The notes: a model not told the origin generated them from the sequence alone. DNA of 64,000 nucleotides from Prorocentrum cordatum (GCA_963575745.1 CAUYUJ010021141.1:35001-99000), one strand, 5' to 3'. Positions 50,012-61,329 are shown, numbered from the stretch's first letter. Program-made: numbers and translations.

Positions 50012-50080
50012 GGACACGTGTTGTTCCCAACCATCCTGTGGTGTTGGGTCCTCGTTTTGAAGAGATTGTCCCCGCGTTCT
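50012..50080 (-). repeat. Inner inverted repeat, right arm
   Basis: Complementary partner of 49395-49462: TTGTTCCCAACCATCCTGTG, GTGTTGGGTCCTCGTTTTGA, AGAGA. Confidence 0.9.
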
Positions 50081-50109
50081 CCTCCTCTCTTCCTTTTTCC
50101 CCCTCCTCC

Positions 50110-51670
50110 CTACCGTCCGCATGTGTCCCCCCCACCCAGTACAGCGTTTCGTGGCCCTATAGGGAGCCCCACCGAAGGTCCCAGTGCTACCGTCCGCATG
50201 CGCCCCCCCCACCCAGTACAGCGCTTCGTGGCCCCATAGGGAACCCCGCCGAAAGTCCCAATGTTACCGTCAGCGTGCGTCCTCCCCACCCAGTACAGCG
50301 TTCCGTGGCCCCGCAAGGAACCCCGCCGAAGGTCCCAGTGCTACCGTCCGCATGCGTCCTCCGTGCCCAGTGCAGCGCTTCGTGGCCCCAGAAAAAGCCC
50401 CATCGAAGGTCCCAGCGCTACCGTCCGCATGCGTCCCCCCCGCCCAGTACAGCGCTTCGTGGCCCCATAAGGAGCCCCACCGAAGGTCCAAGTGCTACCG
50501 TCCGCATGCGTCCCCCCACCATAGGGAACCCCGCCGAAGGTCCCACTGCTACCGTCCGCATGCGTCCCCCCCACCCAGCACAGCGCTTCGTGGCCCCATA
50601 GAGAGCCCCACCGAAGGTCCGAGTGCTACCGTCCGCCTGCGTCCCCCACGCCCAGTACAGCGTTCCGTGGCCCCGCAGGGAACCCCGCCGAAGGTCCCAC
50701 TGCTACCGTCCGCATGCGTCCTCCGTACCCAGTGCAGCGCTTCGTGGCCCCATAAAAAGCCCCACCGAAGGTCCCAGTGCTACTGTCCGCATGCGTCCCC
50801 CCCACCCAGTACAGCGCTTCGTGGCCCCATAGAGAGACCCACCGAAACCCCTGGGATTGTCCGCGTGCGTCCCGGATATCTAATTTGGCACGTTCACCCC
50901 ACCCAGTACGGCGCTTCGTGGCCTCATAGGGAACCCCACCGAAGCCCCCATTGGGACTGTCCGCGTGCGTCCCTGAAACACAATTTTGGCATTCTCGCAA
51001 CACCCACTACGGCGTTTCGAGGCCCCGTAGAGAGCTCCACCGAAGCAGTGGGACCGTCCGCATGCGTGTCTCCGACACCCAATTTGGCATTTTCGCCCAC
51101 CCAGTACAACGCTTCGTGGCTCCATAGGGAGCTCCGCCGAAGCCCCCACTGGGACCGCCCGCGCGCGTCCCGGAAACCAAATTTGGCACACCCCTCGTAC
51201 GCTTCGTGGCCCCATAGGGAGCTCCACCGAAACCACCACTGGGACCGCCCGCGTGCGTCAGATTTTGCATTTTCACCCCACCCAGTACGGCGTTTCGTGG
51301 CCCCATAGGGAGTTCGCCCGACGGCCCTTGTTTTGCCGCCCGCATACGTTCCCCCCCACCCAGTGCAGCTCTTCGTGGCCCCATAGGGAGCTCCACCGAA
51401 GCCCCCAGTGGGACCGCCCGCGTGCGTCCTGGAAACCGAATGTGGCACACCCCTCATACGCTTCGTGGCCCCATAGGGAGCTCCACCGAAACCACCAGTG
51501 GGACCGCCCGCATGCGTCCCACACACCACATTTGGCATTTTCACCCCACCCAGTACGGCGCTTCGTGGCCCCATAGGGAGTTCGCCCGATGGCCCCAGTT
51601 CAACCGCCCGCGTGCGTTCCCCGCCACCCAGTGCAGCGCTTCGTGGCCCCATAGGGAGCTCCACCGAAGA
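50110..51670 (-). repeat. 77-bp family, inverted and diverged array
   Basis: The reverse-complement orientation of the 48.4-49.3 kb array: CACCCAGTACAGCGCTTCGT, GGCCCCATAGGGAGCCCCAC, CGAAGGTCCCAGTGCTACCG, TCCGCATGCGTCCCCC. The first ~9 units keep about 77 bp. From about 50850 the units lengthen to about 100-110 bp by an inserted segment such as GAAACCAAATTTGGCACACC. Confidence 0.9.
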
Positions 51671-52250
51671 AAATATTCACAATTGCGGTACCCGCAACTG
51701 CATATGGTTGGGTCCGTCGCCGGGATATGGTTGGGTCCGTCGCCAGGATAATGTTCCCCGCTCCCTCCCCCACCGCACCGAAGCTGTACACCACAGGCTG
51801 CCATACTAAGAGGCGCGCGCGGGATGTGACAAACAACATGCGCTAGAAAGCGCCGCTGTTTAAAAAACCCGTCGCGCTACAAACCGCAGTTGTTTTATAA
51901 AAGATTGCTTAGCGTCGTAAAGCCGCCAGCGTGCCCAAACTCACTTCCCACTGAAGAAAGCCAGCTACGCGTCGTAACGGCGCCGGCGCGCACTAAAGAA
52001 ACCCTGCTACGCGTCGTCACGGCGCCCCCGTGCCAAGCGCACGAGCGGGGGCAGCGCAGATGGGTGCGACAACTACTGCTTGCGCGTCCCAAATTAATTA
52101 GCACGTATTACATGCGCTCCTGGACGCCGCGCAGCTGGGACCTGTAGACCCAGAGCACGTTGTCCCTCTCGTTCAAATGCCGAGCACGAGTTGTGTAACG
52201 ACAACAACAAAGATGGAGTGAAGCAGCCTTGAGGTGGGGGGGTGAAAGGA
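51671..52250. other. No recognisable gene; short tandem words
   Basis: GGTTGGGTCCGTCGCC is duplicated at 51708 and 51729. A ~49-bp loose repeat GCTACGCGTCGTAACGGCGC recurs at 51965 and 52010, and more weakly near 51912. Confidence 0.5.
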
Positions 52251-52252
52251 TA

Positions 52253-53188
52253 TCACATTAAAACTTCGCGGAACGACCAGTTGGACAAATCAAGCTGTGG
52301 ATGCCGACGGCCCGCCTCAAGGAGAACAGGATAGGACCAATAATGCTCTATCGAATCCGAATTTGACGTCTTGCAGCAGACGCACGGGGTTTTCTTTTGG
52401 AAGCGCCGAGCGGTTGTCCAGCCATTGCAAAGAGCATGGAGGCAGGCAGAGAGGACGCAGGGAGGAACCTGGCGCCGCAAGGTGGTCAAATTGCTGGCAG
52501 CGCACTACGCGCAGACGCGCAAGTTTGACGGACCTAGAAGATGGCTCCATCTATTCAACTGTTTCTGAAAAAGGCTTGAGCTGGGCACGCCGGAAACAAG
52601 CAGCCATGCAACTTCTTGTAAATTTTTGCTTGGTAAAATCTAGCCTCACCACGACTCGTCGTCAATGAAACTTCCATCGTGCTGAGTCCGATCTGTGCAC
52701 GGTCCAGTACACGGATTGCTAACCGATTCAGCCACGATTGCCACCTCCTCATCAGCGGAGCATGGTCACTCAAAACAACACTGTGCAGTAGGTGGACGCT
52801 GTCTCGCCATCCAGGGCATGTGGTGGACAAGGTTCTGCCAGCAGATGCCAAGTGCACGGCCTTCACAGAACGCAACGGCACAGGCAGTCCGAGCCCGTCG
52901 AGGTTGAAGTCGTACTTCGGCGGTACTTAGCCAGTTCCCTGGCCCGGCTACCAGTTTGCGAAGCATCGCTCGCTCGGTCTTCAGGATACCAGCGGTCGGC
53001 TCCACAAGCTGCAAAACGAATCCAAACACGCTGATGGCGACGGAAGTGTACAGCAATACAGTGGCCGGAAAGCCGAGTGACAGATCCTCGATGTACTGCA
53101 CTCTGTCCAAATACATGCGCATAGGTGCCACGAGGGATTGCAAGCCCGCTCCCAGACCGAGGAACACCCGAGACACTTGCCAGAACAA
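52253..53188 (-). pseudogene. LINE C-terminal region downstream of RT, with degenerate zinc finger
   Basis: Minus-strand continuation of the LINE RT at 53189-53870. The 53188-52766 reading (YLDRVQYIEDLSLGFPATVL, VEPTAGILKTERAMLRKLVA, GPGNWL) is the thumb-distal region typical of dinoflagellate LINE RTs. 52881-52555 follows in another frame (SWLNRLAIRVLDRAQIG). At 52489-52253 the segment CVCCKTSNSDSIEHYWSYP resembles the C-terminal C-x2-C ... H ... C finger of LINE ORF2, with the last Cys replaced by Tyr. Several frame changes. In an intact element this region helps bind RNA. Confidence 0.6.
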
Positions 53189-53870
53189 TCACAACAGGAA
53201 TCCGCCCCAAAGTCGAATATCTTCTTTGAGAAGCCGTGCGAAACGCTCCGATGAAATCGACCATGGGGGAATGATCGCAAATGTCCGAGGCTTGCTCGTA
53301 AGATTCGAAATGCGCGCGAACTCGTTGAAGAGAAATGCCGTGACAAACCCGTCCGTCCATATCCTCTGCAGTATTACGGCAATGTCGTCGGCCAAAGCCC
53401 GCACTAGACAGCGGTCATCCAAGTTATGAAGAAGTGCTCGCAAAAATGCGTCGATCGCTATCCCGAGAAGCGTCGGACTCAGGAGGCAACCCTGCTTGAC
53501 GCCAGACGTAATGACGAAAACCTCAGTGGTGCTTCCGCCGAACCGCTAAACAAATTGCGCTCTCCCGATAAAGCCGCTGCACGGCCATAGTGATGGGCAC
53601 TGGGATTCCGATCGCTTCCAAAGTCATCCAAAGAAATGCTAGAGATAAGCTCGGGAAAGCGGCGCCGAAGTCGTTCAGCAAACAAGCTGGGCAAAACCTG
53701 CCGGGCCATGATGTCGGCAAACCGGGTTCTTGCGAGTCTTTGGCCAAAACTGCGGTTGCAATATGGCCCTCCACCTCGATGACGTTGTCGAGCATCTACC
53801 ACCCCTTGATGAATCCCCGCTGCGGGATGCAAGCCCATTTGCTTACCGCAAGCTCCAAAATCTGGTTAAT
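53189..53870 (-). pseudogene. LINE reverse transcriptase, broken
   Basis: RT motifs in order on the minus strand: CIPQRGFIKGW followed by an in-frame TAG (53796-53798) and LDNVIEVEGHI; LLNDFGAAFPSLSLAFLW (palm motif A, Asp in NDF); after a frame change near 53525, GVKQGCLLSPTLLGIAID (motif B, the QG-SP signature); and VRALADDIAVIL (motif C, catalytic Asp pair at 53384-53389), in context LADD instead of Y/FADD. LINE RTs copy RNA at the nicked target. The 5' part (endonuclease, ORF1) is absent here; the pieces at 10.4-12.6 kb are from a separate insertion. Confidence 0.75.
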
Positions 53871-54250
53871 GGAGGCAGCAAGTAAAACATCGGAATTGGC
53901 AAAATATAGGGGGCGAGTGTCTGGCACCGATCGGAAGCCGGAGGGGCCCGAGGCCAAATCGTGACCTTTGGCGAGTAAAGCAAGCCACGCACGATTGGCA
54001 TCGCGAGGTAGTGGCGCGCCGCCTAGTCACTCAAGCAGTGCGGACATGACCCCTCGTGCAACAAAGACTGCGGGCCCGCGCCTTCGAGGCCACGGTCCTT
54101 CACAAGAACTCGGTGTGTCAAGCGCCTTCGAAACCACGACCCCAGGACAAACAACATGGATCCGCGCTCGAAAACCGGCAGACACCCGACGCTTTCGAAC
54201 CAACCAGCCAGCCTGCCAACCGGGCGTTCAGCCAACCGACAAGCAAACCT
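53871..54250. other. No recognisable gene; repeat-like flank
   Basis: The first ~100 bp may still be LINE RT (WRASFAKV-like minus reading is weak). 54060-54190 has TTCGAGGCCACGGTCC / CTTCGAAACCACGACCC words shared with 49790-50000. Confidence 0.4.
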
Positions 54251-54252
54251 CG

Positions 54253-54610
54253 TCGGCGAGCCTGGGGGGAAGTGAGAGGGGACGGGCCTTGTCAGAAGGC
54301 TCAGAAGTCCCCCCTAGAATTCGAAGAAATCTTCTGGGCCTTCTCCGAAGACACACAGAAGTACTCAGAAGGCGCGAGGGCTTCTCAGAAGCCCCGTCGC
54401 CTTCTGACAGGGCCTTATCCTCCTCAGCATCGACCTGGAATCGGCGATGCATCGCCGACAGATCGGCGATGGGCCCCCGACGGTGAATCCGCACGCTCCT
54501 GGGCGGGGATGGGGCAGTCGGGCCCCTATCGGCGATCCATGGGCGATTGGGGGTCGATGCATCCCCCCCTTGCATATCCCTCCCTGTCGGTGCCCCCGTC
54601 GCTCGCCGCC
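54253..54610. mobile_element. MITE-like element M, copy 4, with nested insertion
   Basis: Left end TCGGCGAGCCTGGGGGGAAG-TGAGAGGGGA and right end GCTCGCCGCC as in other M copies. The interior CTTCTCAGAAGCC core is followed by about 130-180 bp of an unrelated palindromic repeat (T2, from 54430) before the right end. This makes it about 180 bp longer than the other copies. Confidence 0.6.
54430..54565. repeat. Dispersed palindromic repeat T2, copy b
   Basis: CGACCTGGAATCGGCGATGC, ATCGCCGACAGATCGGCGAT, GGGCCCCCGACGGTGAATCC, GCACGCTCCTGGGC, then CCCTATCGGCGATCC, GATTGGGGGTCGATGCATCC. Multiple ATCGGCGAT words in both orientations. Confidence 0.7.
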
Positions 54611-55299
54611 GAGACTGGCAAACCGCCCTGCCAGCCGTCAATCCAAAGACGGCGGGCCAAACATCAGCCGCGCTGCCAGCCAACCAACCCTGTCGACCCA
54701 CATCCACGCAGGCAAAATCAGGGGGGAAGGGGGGGGGGGGGCGGCTCAGGGCGACGCCCGTCGGAGAATGTAGTCGCGATACCGAAGGATAAGGAGAGAG
54801 TACGAGAGAAGGAGTTGGAAGAGGAACACCGCTTCGGAGCAGGGAGTTGAAGGAAGAAAACCGTTTCGGAGGAGGGAGTTGGAGGAGGAAGGGGTTGGAG
54901 GAGGGAGTTGGAGGAGGAGAAGAAGGAGGAGGAGCTCGAGGAGTTGGAGGAGGAGGCTCGGAGAGTTTTTGGAGGGAGCCTCGAGGGCGAAGGTGGAGGA
55001 AGAAAGAGAAAACACGCTTCGGAACGCTTTGTCCCACGACAAGTGGGCACCGCGCCGGCTTTGACGAAGGCCAGCGGCAGGGCGAGCACCGCGGGCATCA
55101 CCGGGAGGTCAGGCCGGCCCATACGCGGTGGCTCGCTGCACAGCACGAGGACGCAGTGCGCACCTCCCGCACGAGCCTGCCGCAGCAGCGGCATGCGGCA
55201 TGCAGGCCGCGGCCGCGCGCCTCGCCGATGGTCCAAGGCAGCACACGGGAGGCGGACATAGGAAAAACATGGAAAAAACACGATACCGCTGCTCCACGG
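54611..55299. other. No recognisable gene; GGAGTTGGAGGAGG purine tract
   Basis: 54790-55010 is purine-rich with recurring GAGTTGGAGGAGG and CGCTTCGGAGCAGGGAGTTG-type units, a decayed tandem repeat. The rest is mixed. Confidence 0.5.
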
Positions 55300-55445
55300 G
55301 AAGACGGAGCCAAGACGAGGACAACATCGGATGAGGATAAATCGAAAATCTCTGAGATTCGGTGGCTCTGGAGGATGTCTCGGGCGCCGCGGCCTTCTCA
55401 GAGCGTTCCAGAACGCTCTGGAACGGACTTAAGCTCGTGCAGGCC
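55300..55445. repeat. Dispersed repeat D3, copy d
   Basis: GACGGAGCCAAGACGAGGAC, ATCTCTGAGATTCGGTGGCT, GCGCCGCGGCCTTCTCAGAG, CGTTCCAGAACGCTCTGGAA, CGGACTT. Confidence 0.75.
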
Positions 55446-55924
55446 CCGTCCGACCACGGACCTCCCTCGGGGTGCGGTCTGACCAGAATTTCGAAGCGAA
55501 TCCAGCCGTGGCGACGAGGGCAACAGCCGTATCGGTACCTTCTCTGAGAGCAGCGCGCCCAACACAGCGAAAAATTGCAGCACCGCGAACCATCACGACA
55601 AGATCCCTAGCTCGCATCTTTCTGCGTCACCTTTCGAGCCAGATCGATCCGTGATGGTCCGGGGGCCCGATGCTAGCTGCAAAACAAAATCAAAACGAGC
55701 AAGGCCCATGACATCGCCAAAACACCGTTTAGCTCGCGCCCTGGGGTCCCTCTGAGAACGATTGCTTAGACGCCCGAAATGGGTAATTACGGAACAAATG
55801 GGCACAATACTCAACACCACATGCTGTTCAAAACAGAGAGCAGCCGCTGTTGGGCAGACGGCCTTCTGTCTCAAATGGACGACGCCCGCGGCGACAACGA
55901 CAATGAGTCCTCTTCAAAATCGGG
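55446..55924. other. No recognisable gene
   Basis: Mixed sequence without a supported feature. Confidence 0.4.
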
Positions 55925-56090
55925 GATCTACTGACCCGGGTCAATCCAGACCCGGGTAAATCGAGCGTTGCAGGATCCTGCACGATCCTGCAAAATCATG
56001 CGCAATCCTGCACGGACAACCGAGGCCAATGCACCCCTGGCTCTGAAGGATCCTGAAAGATCCGGCGTTCTGACTGACCCCTGTTTGCAT
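55925..56090 (+). repeat. GGATCCTGCA palindrome cluster, copy b
   Basis: GACCCGGGTCAATCCAGACC, CGGGTAAATCGAGCG, TTGCAGGATCCTGCACGATC, CTGCAAAATC. Related to 35590-35800. Confidence 0.7.
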
Positions 56091-56399
56091 GGACCCACGT
56101 CTCTCGAGCCCCGATCAAAAGGAACAAGAACTGCTGCTGGTCTCCGTGCCCACTCTCCCCGTGCCTACTTCGATCGTGCGGAAACTGCGCGCGCCGCGAA
56201 CCCCGCGGCCCGCAGCCCCGGAAGCGCCCCGCAAGCTCCCCTCCAGGGCCACACCCACGGCTGCAAGAACGGCGACGAGAACCCGCGCGCCGGCGGACTG
56301 GCGGCGTCAGCAGCGGAGCGGGCAGGCGCCCGTGACCCACGCACGGAGCAGGCGGGGTGGCCGCGCCCAGCGATCCGAGGGTGATCCAAACCGGCGCGG

Positions 56400-57170
56400 G
56401 CCAAGACGGACACGGAGGGGAGAAGGAGGAAGGGGGGAGGGAGGGAGGGAGGAGAAGGAGGCTGAGGAAGGATGAAGAGAGGATAGAGAAGGTAGTACGA
56501 TTAGGAGGGGAGAACTGGAGGATGGAGGGGGGAGGGAGCAGGGAGAGGAGAGGAGCAATGCAATCATGGAGGTGGGGGAGGGGGAGGGGAGACGGCGGAC
56601 GAGGGGGAAGGGTGGAGGAGCAATGGACGGAAGAAATAATGAAGATGCTGCAGAGACTCCAGAGCGCCGCAGCAGAAGGCTGGCGGGGATCCTGGTCGTC
56701 CCACAGTGGGTCGTACGCGTCGAAGACGGTCAAGGAGTTCAGAGACAGCTCGAGCTCCTCCTGACACTGGTGCGGTCTGGCAGCCCTCTGCCGCCACCTC
56801 CCTTTCCAGATGCCCACGTTCTGAAGAGGTCAAGGTGCCAGAGATCTGAAGAGGCTGGAGGGGAGGAAAAAGAGTGGGAGGTGGGGGGAGGAGAGGGATG
56901 GGGAGGAGGAGGGAGGAGGAGGGAGGAGGAGGAGGAGGAGGAGGAGAGGAGGAGGAGGAGAGGAGAGGAGAGAGGAGGAGGAGGAGGAGGAGGATGGGGA
57001 GGGCGTTGGAGGAGAAGGAGGACGAGGAGTAGGACGGTGAGGGGAAGAAGGAGAAGAGGAGTGTAGGAGGTGGAGAGGAGGAGGAGGAGGAGGAGGAGGA
57101 GGAGGAGGAGGAGGAGGAGGAGAAGTGTGAGTAGAAGGAGAACATGAGAACAGGAGGAGGAGGAGGAGTA
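56400..57170. repeat. Purine tracts with (GGA)n runs
   Basis: GGA/GAG-rich DNA at 56415-56640 and 56860-57170, purest at about 56915-56995 and 57072-57120, separated by about 200 bp of mixed sequence. Confidence 0.9.
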
Positions 57171-58796
57171 GGAGGAGGCATAGATGGGTTTCAGTCCTCT
57201 CGTGTTACTTGCGGAGGAGCTGTCAGAAGGAATGCATTCGTCAACTCACGACATCTGGGCCCCCAACGCGTGAATAGGGGCTCTCAACCGCGCCTCCTGA
57301 CACAATTTCTGGTTTCTCCTTTAACAGCACGACCCACAGGCGAATTCAAAACCCGAAGTTTCGCAAAAGAAGTCGTCGAAAAATGAGCACCCCGACTCCT
57401 CCACCAGATGGCCCGGAGAATAGCCCTGAGATGTGCCACAAATGGCCCAATCTGCCCAGAACGAGGCCGCAAGCTGCCTCCAGCACCAGAGGCCAATGCG
57501 GACGCCACCAAAAGAAGCTAAGCTATCCCCATCAACGCAATAGCGTGTTTACAACACCGCAAGGCCCCGAGAGGTCGTCGTTTGCCGTGTGTGTACGGGG
57601 GCACGGTCGATGCATCAAGGTCTCTTGGAGGAAGCCTGCCCGAAACGCTCGGAAGAGATGCGAACATGTGCCAGGTGATCGCACAAAAAGACCGACGACC
57701 GCCGCCGAAATCAGACGCAGCAAGACCGTGTGAGCTCATTGCTTTCGTTCACTTCCCCTCGCTCTCCATTTGGCAACAATAAATAATGGGGCGGCTGATT
57801 GCTGGGCGCGCCCACTGAGGACACAAACCATTCTTCAACGAGATGAAAGCTGCAGGGAAGCCTGAGAGAGCACCGCTGTTGAACCTGAGTGCGTGACAGT
57901 GGAAGTGACCGTGGCCAGTAAAGCCTGGCCATGGCCAGCGGGAGCCCGACACAGCTTGGGCTTCCTCGGGGGAAACTGGGAAATCTGACACAAACTTGAA
58001 GCTGGCCAGGGTTGAGCATAGTGCAAGGGCAGGCCTATCAATTTTGCCAGCTTCCCTGCGCAATCAAACATAGTGAATATGCAGGGTAATGGTGTACTGT
58101 TCTTGAAGGTCCAGGATAAAACGATTACGGCGGCAGAATCAAGCCGACGGCCGAGAAGACAAGGATGGAATCGAAACCTTGATGCGTCGGCATGAGACAG
58201 CCGGATAGTGGCCCCAAGACAACTCAAGGCAGTCCCACTACGCTCCACGGACGATGCGAGGCGACTCCGAGACCGTCCAGGAGGGCGCAAATTCCTTCTG
58301 GAGGCCACCAGCCCAAACAACTACAAGTGCCCTGGCAGACACCCCTCGGAAGCCAGATACACTGCGCAATGCCGCTAGCACAACTACTTTCATGTGCATG
58401 ATGTGCGAGAATGATCGTAATCCAAGTTCCGCCCTATTAACGCCTATGAGCGTTTACCAATGTCCCTAGTAGCACCGATGTCCACCTACTAGCGCCTGTG
58501 TCTACTAGCGCCTATAGGCGACCATCGCTAAGCAACAAGAAATGTCAATAGCCAGGGAAGATAAGAACCCATGCCGAAAACGACCCTCACACATGACACA
58601 CCCAACGACTTGAACGTATACTGCGCTGCCACCTGGGATCGGCCCAACTGCCTCAAAACAGTGCTAGGGCGTCGCGCAGTGGGGGGGGCGAAGAATGGAG
58701 GGGCAGCGAGGGCTGCAGAAAAGGGACCCTTTAGGGGCCCTGAAGGGGCCCTCTAGGGCCCGAGCAGTGCACCTGTCTTCCCCCCCAGGGGGAAAC
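57171..58796. other. No recognisable gene
   Basis: Mixed, less repetitive sequence. Several open frames of 60-160 codons exist on both strands but none shows a recognisable domain or strong coding character. Near 58450-58530 short TACTAGCGCCTA words repeat. Confidence 0.4.
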
Positions 58797-58880
58797 ATCT
58801 ACCTGGAATTGGCGATACATCGCCGACAGATCGGCGACGGGCCCCCGATAGTGAATCCGCACGTTCCTGAGGCCGATGCC
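58797..58880. repeat. Dispersed palindromic repeat T2, copy c
   Basis: TACCTGGAATTGGCGATACA, TCGCCGACAGATCGGCGACG, GGCCCCCGATAGTGAATCCG, CACGTTCCTGAGGC. Confidence 0.7.
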
Positions 58881-59194
58881 CACCTAGACGTCGGTCGGAA
58901 GAATTAGGTACAAGCATGAAGTAGGAAGGCGATGGAAGTAGATTGGCCTTCCGCTCGCCTCCTGAAGAGGAGGGAAGGAAGAGGGACAGCCACTCGATCC
59001 TTGAGGTAGGAAGACGCCTCGAGTAGATTGGGATCTGGGAGGCCCAAAGACCGATGTGTATCGGAACCCCTGATGTGTCGCCTCTTCTTCTTGTTCATCT
59101 TCGTTTGCGCCCCCCCGCTGTTCTCGACGCCCTCCCCTTTGGAGGGGGCCGGGGGGTCCAATCTGGATAAGCCCCTGTCTCATCGCCCCCCATC

Positions 59195-59505
59195 ACTTGT
59201 GGCGAGCGAAGGGGGGCGCGCTGGATGGCGGGGGGATACGGAGGGGGCGCGCTGGCTGGCTGGCGGGTTGGGGCGGAGGGGGCGCTCGGGATGGGGGGGC
59301 GGTGTCGTGCCGAACGGTCGGGGAGGAGGGGGCGCGCTGGCTGGTGGATTCGGTGATGCAGAAGGGGTGTGCGGGGTGGGGGGGGCGGTGCCGTGCCGAA
59401 ATAAAGGGGTTGGGGCTAAGGGGGCGCGCTGGCTAGCGGGCGGGGTGGGTGGGGTGATGCGGAGGTAGCGCGCGGGATGGATTAGGCGGTGCGGCGCCGA
59501 AATAA
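59195..59505 (+). repeat. G-rich minisatellite, unit about 80-95 bp
   Basis: Recurring GGGGGCGCGCTGGCTGG (about 59232, 59330, 59419) and GGCGGTGCCGTGCCGAAATA (59295, 59384, 59486) with many G runs on the plus strand, suited to G-quadruplex formation. Confidence 0.75.
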
Positions 59506-59534
59506 CGTGGACGGAGCTCTAGACACCCTGTGCA

Positions 59535-59730
59535 AGAAAATAAGATGGCCCCCTATCGCTTGCGCCACAGATTGCGCCCGCGGCGGCTGAGAATAAAACC
59601 GTCTCCTTTCGGTTGCGCCATAGGTTGCGCCCTCGGCGGCCGAGAATAAAGGCGTCTCCCATCGGTTGCGCCATAAGTTGCGCCCTTCGCGGCCGAGAAT
59701 AAAGCCGTCGCGTAACGGGTGCGACCAGTC
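59535..59730 (+). repeat. 53-bp tandem repeat (GAGAATAAA units)
   Basis: Three to four units: GAGAATAAAACCGTCTCCTT, TCGGTTGCGCCATAGGTTGC, GCCCTCGGCGGCC, exactly 53 bp between successive GAGAATAAA starts. Unrelated in sequence to the 53-bp array at 47.3 kb. Confidence 0.85.
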
Positions 59731-60165
59731 TGTTCAGCTCAGTTCTGTTCAGCTGAATTCAGTTTACGTCGCGGGCAACAAATTCGGGCTACGCCCGGAC
59801 ACGCCTGCGGGTCATGCGCGCGCGCAATCGCGCGCGCATGTCAAACTCATTCCCGAGCCGCTGGCTGCTGAGCCATTTTCAGAAATAGCCCTTCAACACT
59901 ACCAGCAAACACTTGGACAAGGTCGGATTTCTGCGCGCGCATTTCGTAAACGTCCAACGCTCACCGCACAACCACCATCCCTGTGAAATAATACAACGCG
60001 GCCTTCACGCGCGCGTCTCCACACGATCACATGGATATCCTGTCCAATCAAGCTATGTCCTGACCAGTTCAACACAGAAGTCATCAAACACATACGACAA
60101 CCATATGGCATAGTATCCAAACCATGTAAGACATGAGATTACAGCGCGACCGCGCGACCTTCCTC
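59731..60165. other. No recognisable gene
   Basis: A TTCAGCTCAGTTCTGTTCAG / CTGAATTCAG palindromic patch near 59733-59765, otherwise ordinary sequence. Confidence 0.4.
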
Positions 60166-60167
60166 AC

Positions 60168-60455
60168 CAGCACCAAAATATCCGGATCATCATCATTCTC
60201 ATCATCGCCAGCGTAATCATTGCCATCGCCATCATCATCAGCATTGTCGTCATCAGAATCGTCGATGCCGGCATCCTCGGCATTCTGGTCATCACCACCA
60301 CCGCCATCACAATAACCATCACCATCATCATCGCGATCATCATCAGCATCATCAGCATCTTCATCATCATTATCATCAACATCATCTTCATCATCATGAT
60401 AATCATCATCCGCAGCATCATCATCATCGTCGTCGTCATGATCATCCCTTGCCTC
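60168..60455 (+). repeat. (ATC)n/(CAT)n array
   Basis: Interrupted ATC/CAT triplets of the same kind as 9585-10395. Poly-Asp and poly-Met translations are artefacts. Confidence 0.9.
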
Positions 60456-60859
60456 CTGAACCATTTATCTACATGAGCTGGGTATGCGCGTCACTGTGCG
60501 ACTTGCGATGCGCGAGCAAGTTCCGACGCGTGAGTAAACCCACGGCCTGCGCAAGTTGTGCGAGCATGCAGGGTCGTCACGCGCGGTTCGGCTAAAATGA
60601 GCTGCGTGCGCATATTTTGAAACACATGTGTTGCACCAAAGTAAGTGGACATCGAGAGTACAATAACCTTTCCGGGCAAGAACGGGAAGTGCTGCTTCTC
60701 TGAGCTTGCGTGCGCACGCGCGCATGTATTTGCAAACAACGCGCATGCGTGCACATGGATGCAGTCGCCAGGTTCCCCTAAGTGCCCAGATGGTCGCCAT
60801 TGGTAGCTCGTGTTTAGTGGTTACCCGCGGTTGCTTTGGTCAGGTATTGCGCATGGCCT

Positions 60860-61285
60860 ATGCTTGTGTGTGCGTATGTGCATGTGCATGTGCGTGTGTG
60901 TGCCTGTGTGTGTGCGGCTGTGTGCGTGTGTGCACGTGTGTGCGCGGGCGTGTTCAAGGTACGTGCCAGGGGGCCGGGGGGAGGAGGTGAGCGGTGTGCG
61001 TACGGGGCGTGTGCCTGGTGGGCGGGCGGGGGGGTTGTACGGTGTGTGTACGGGGTGTGTGCCTGGCGGGAGGGTCGCAGGGTGTGCGTACGCTTTGTGT
61101 TTAGTGTAAGTGGTGTATTGTTTACGTGGCGTATGCTCGATATGGGCATTCATGCGCTGGGAGCGTGTTGTACTACTCCTCCTCCTCCTCCAACTCCTCC
61201 TCCTCCTCCTCCTCCTCCTCCTCCTCCTCCTCCTCCTCCTCCTCCTCCTCCTCCTCCTCCTCTGTGTGTGCGGGTGTGCGTGTGC

Positions 61286-61329
<44 letters not shown>

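Noticed and set aside
50184-51308. 374-codon open frame rich in RPH and PAQ
   Set aside because: Lies entirely within the inverted 77-bp satellite; GC-rich repeat units keep frames open.
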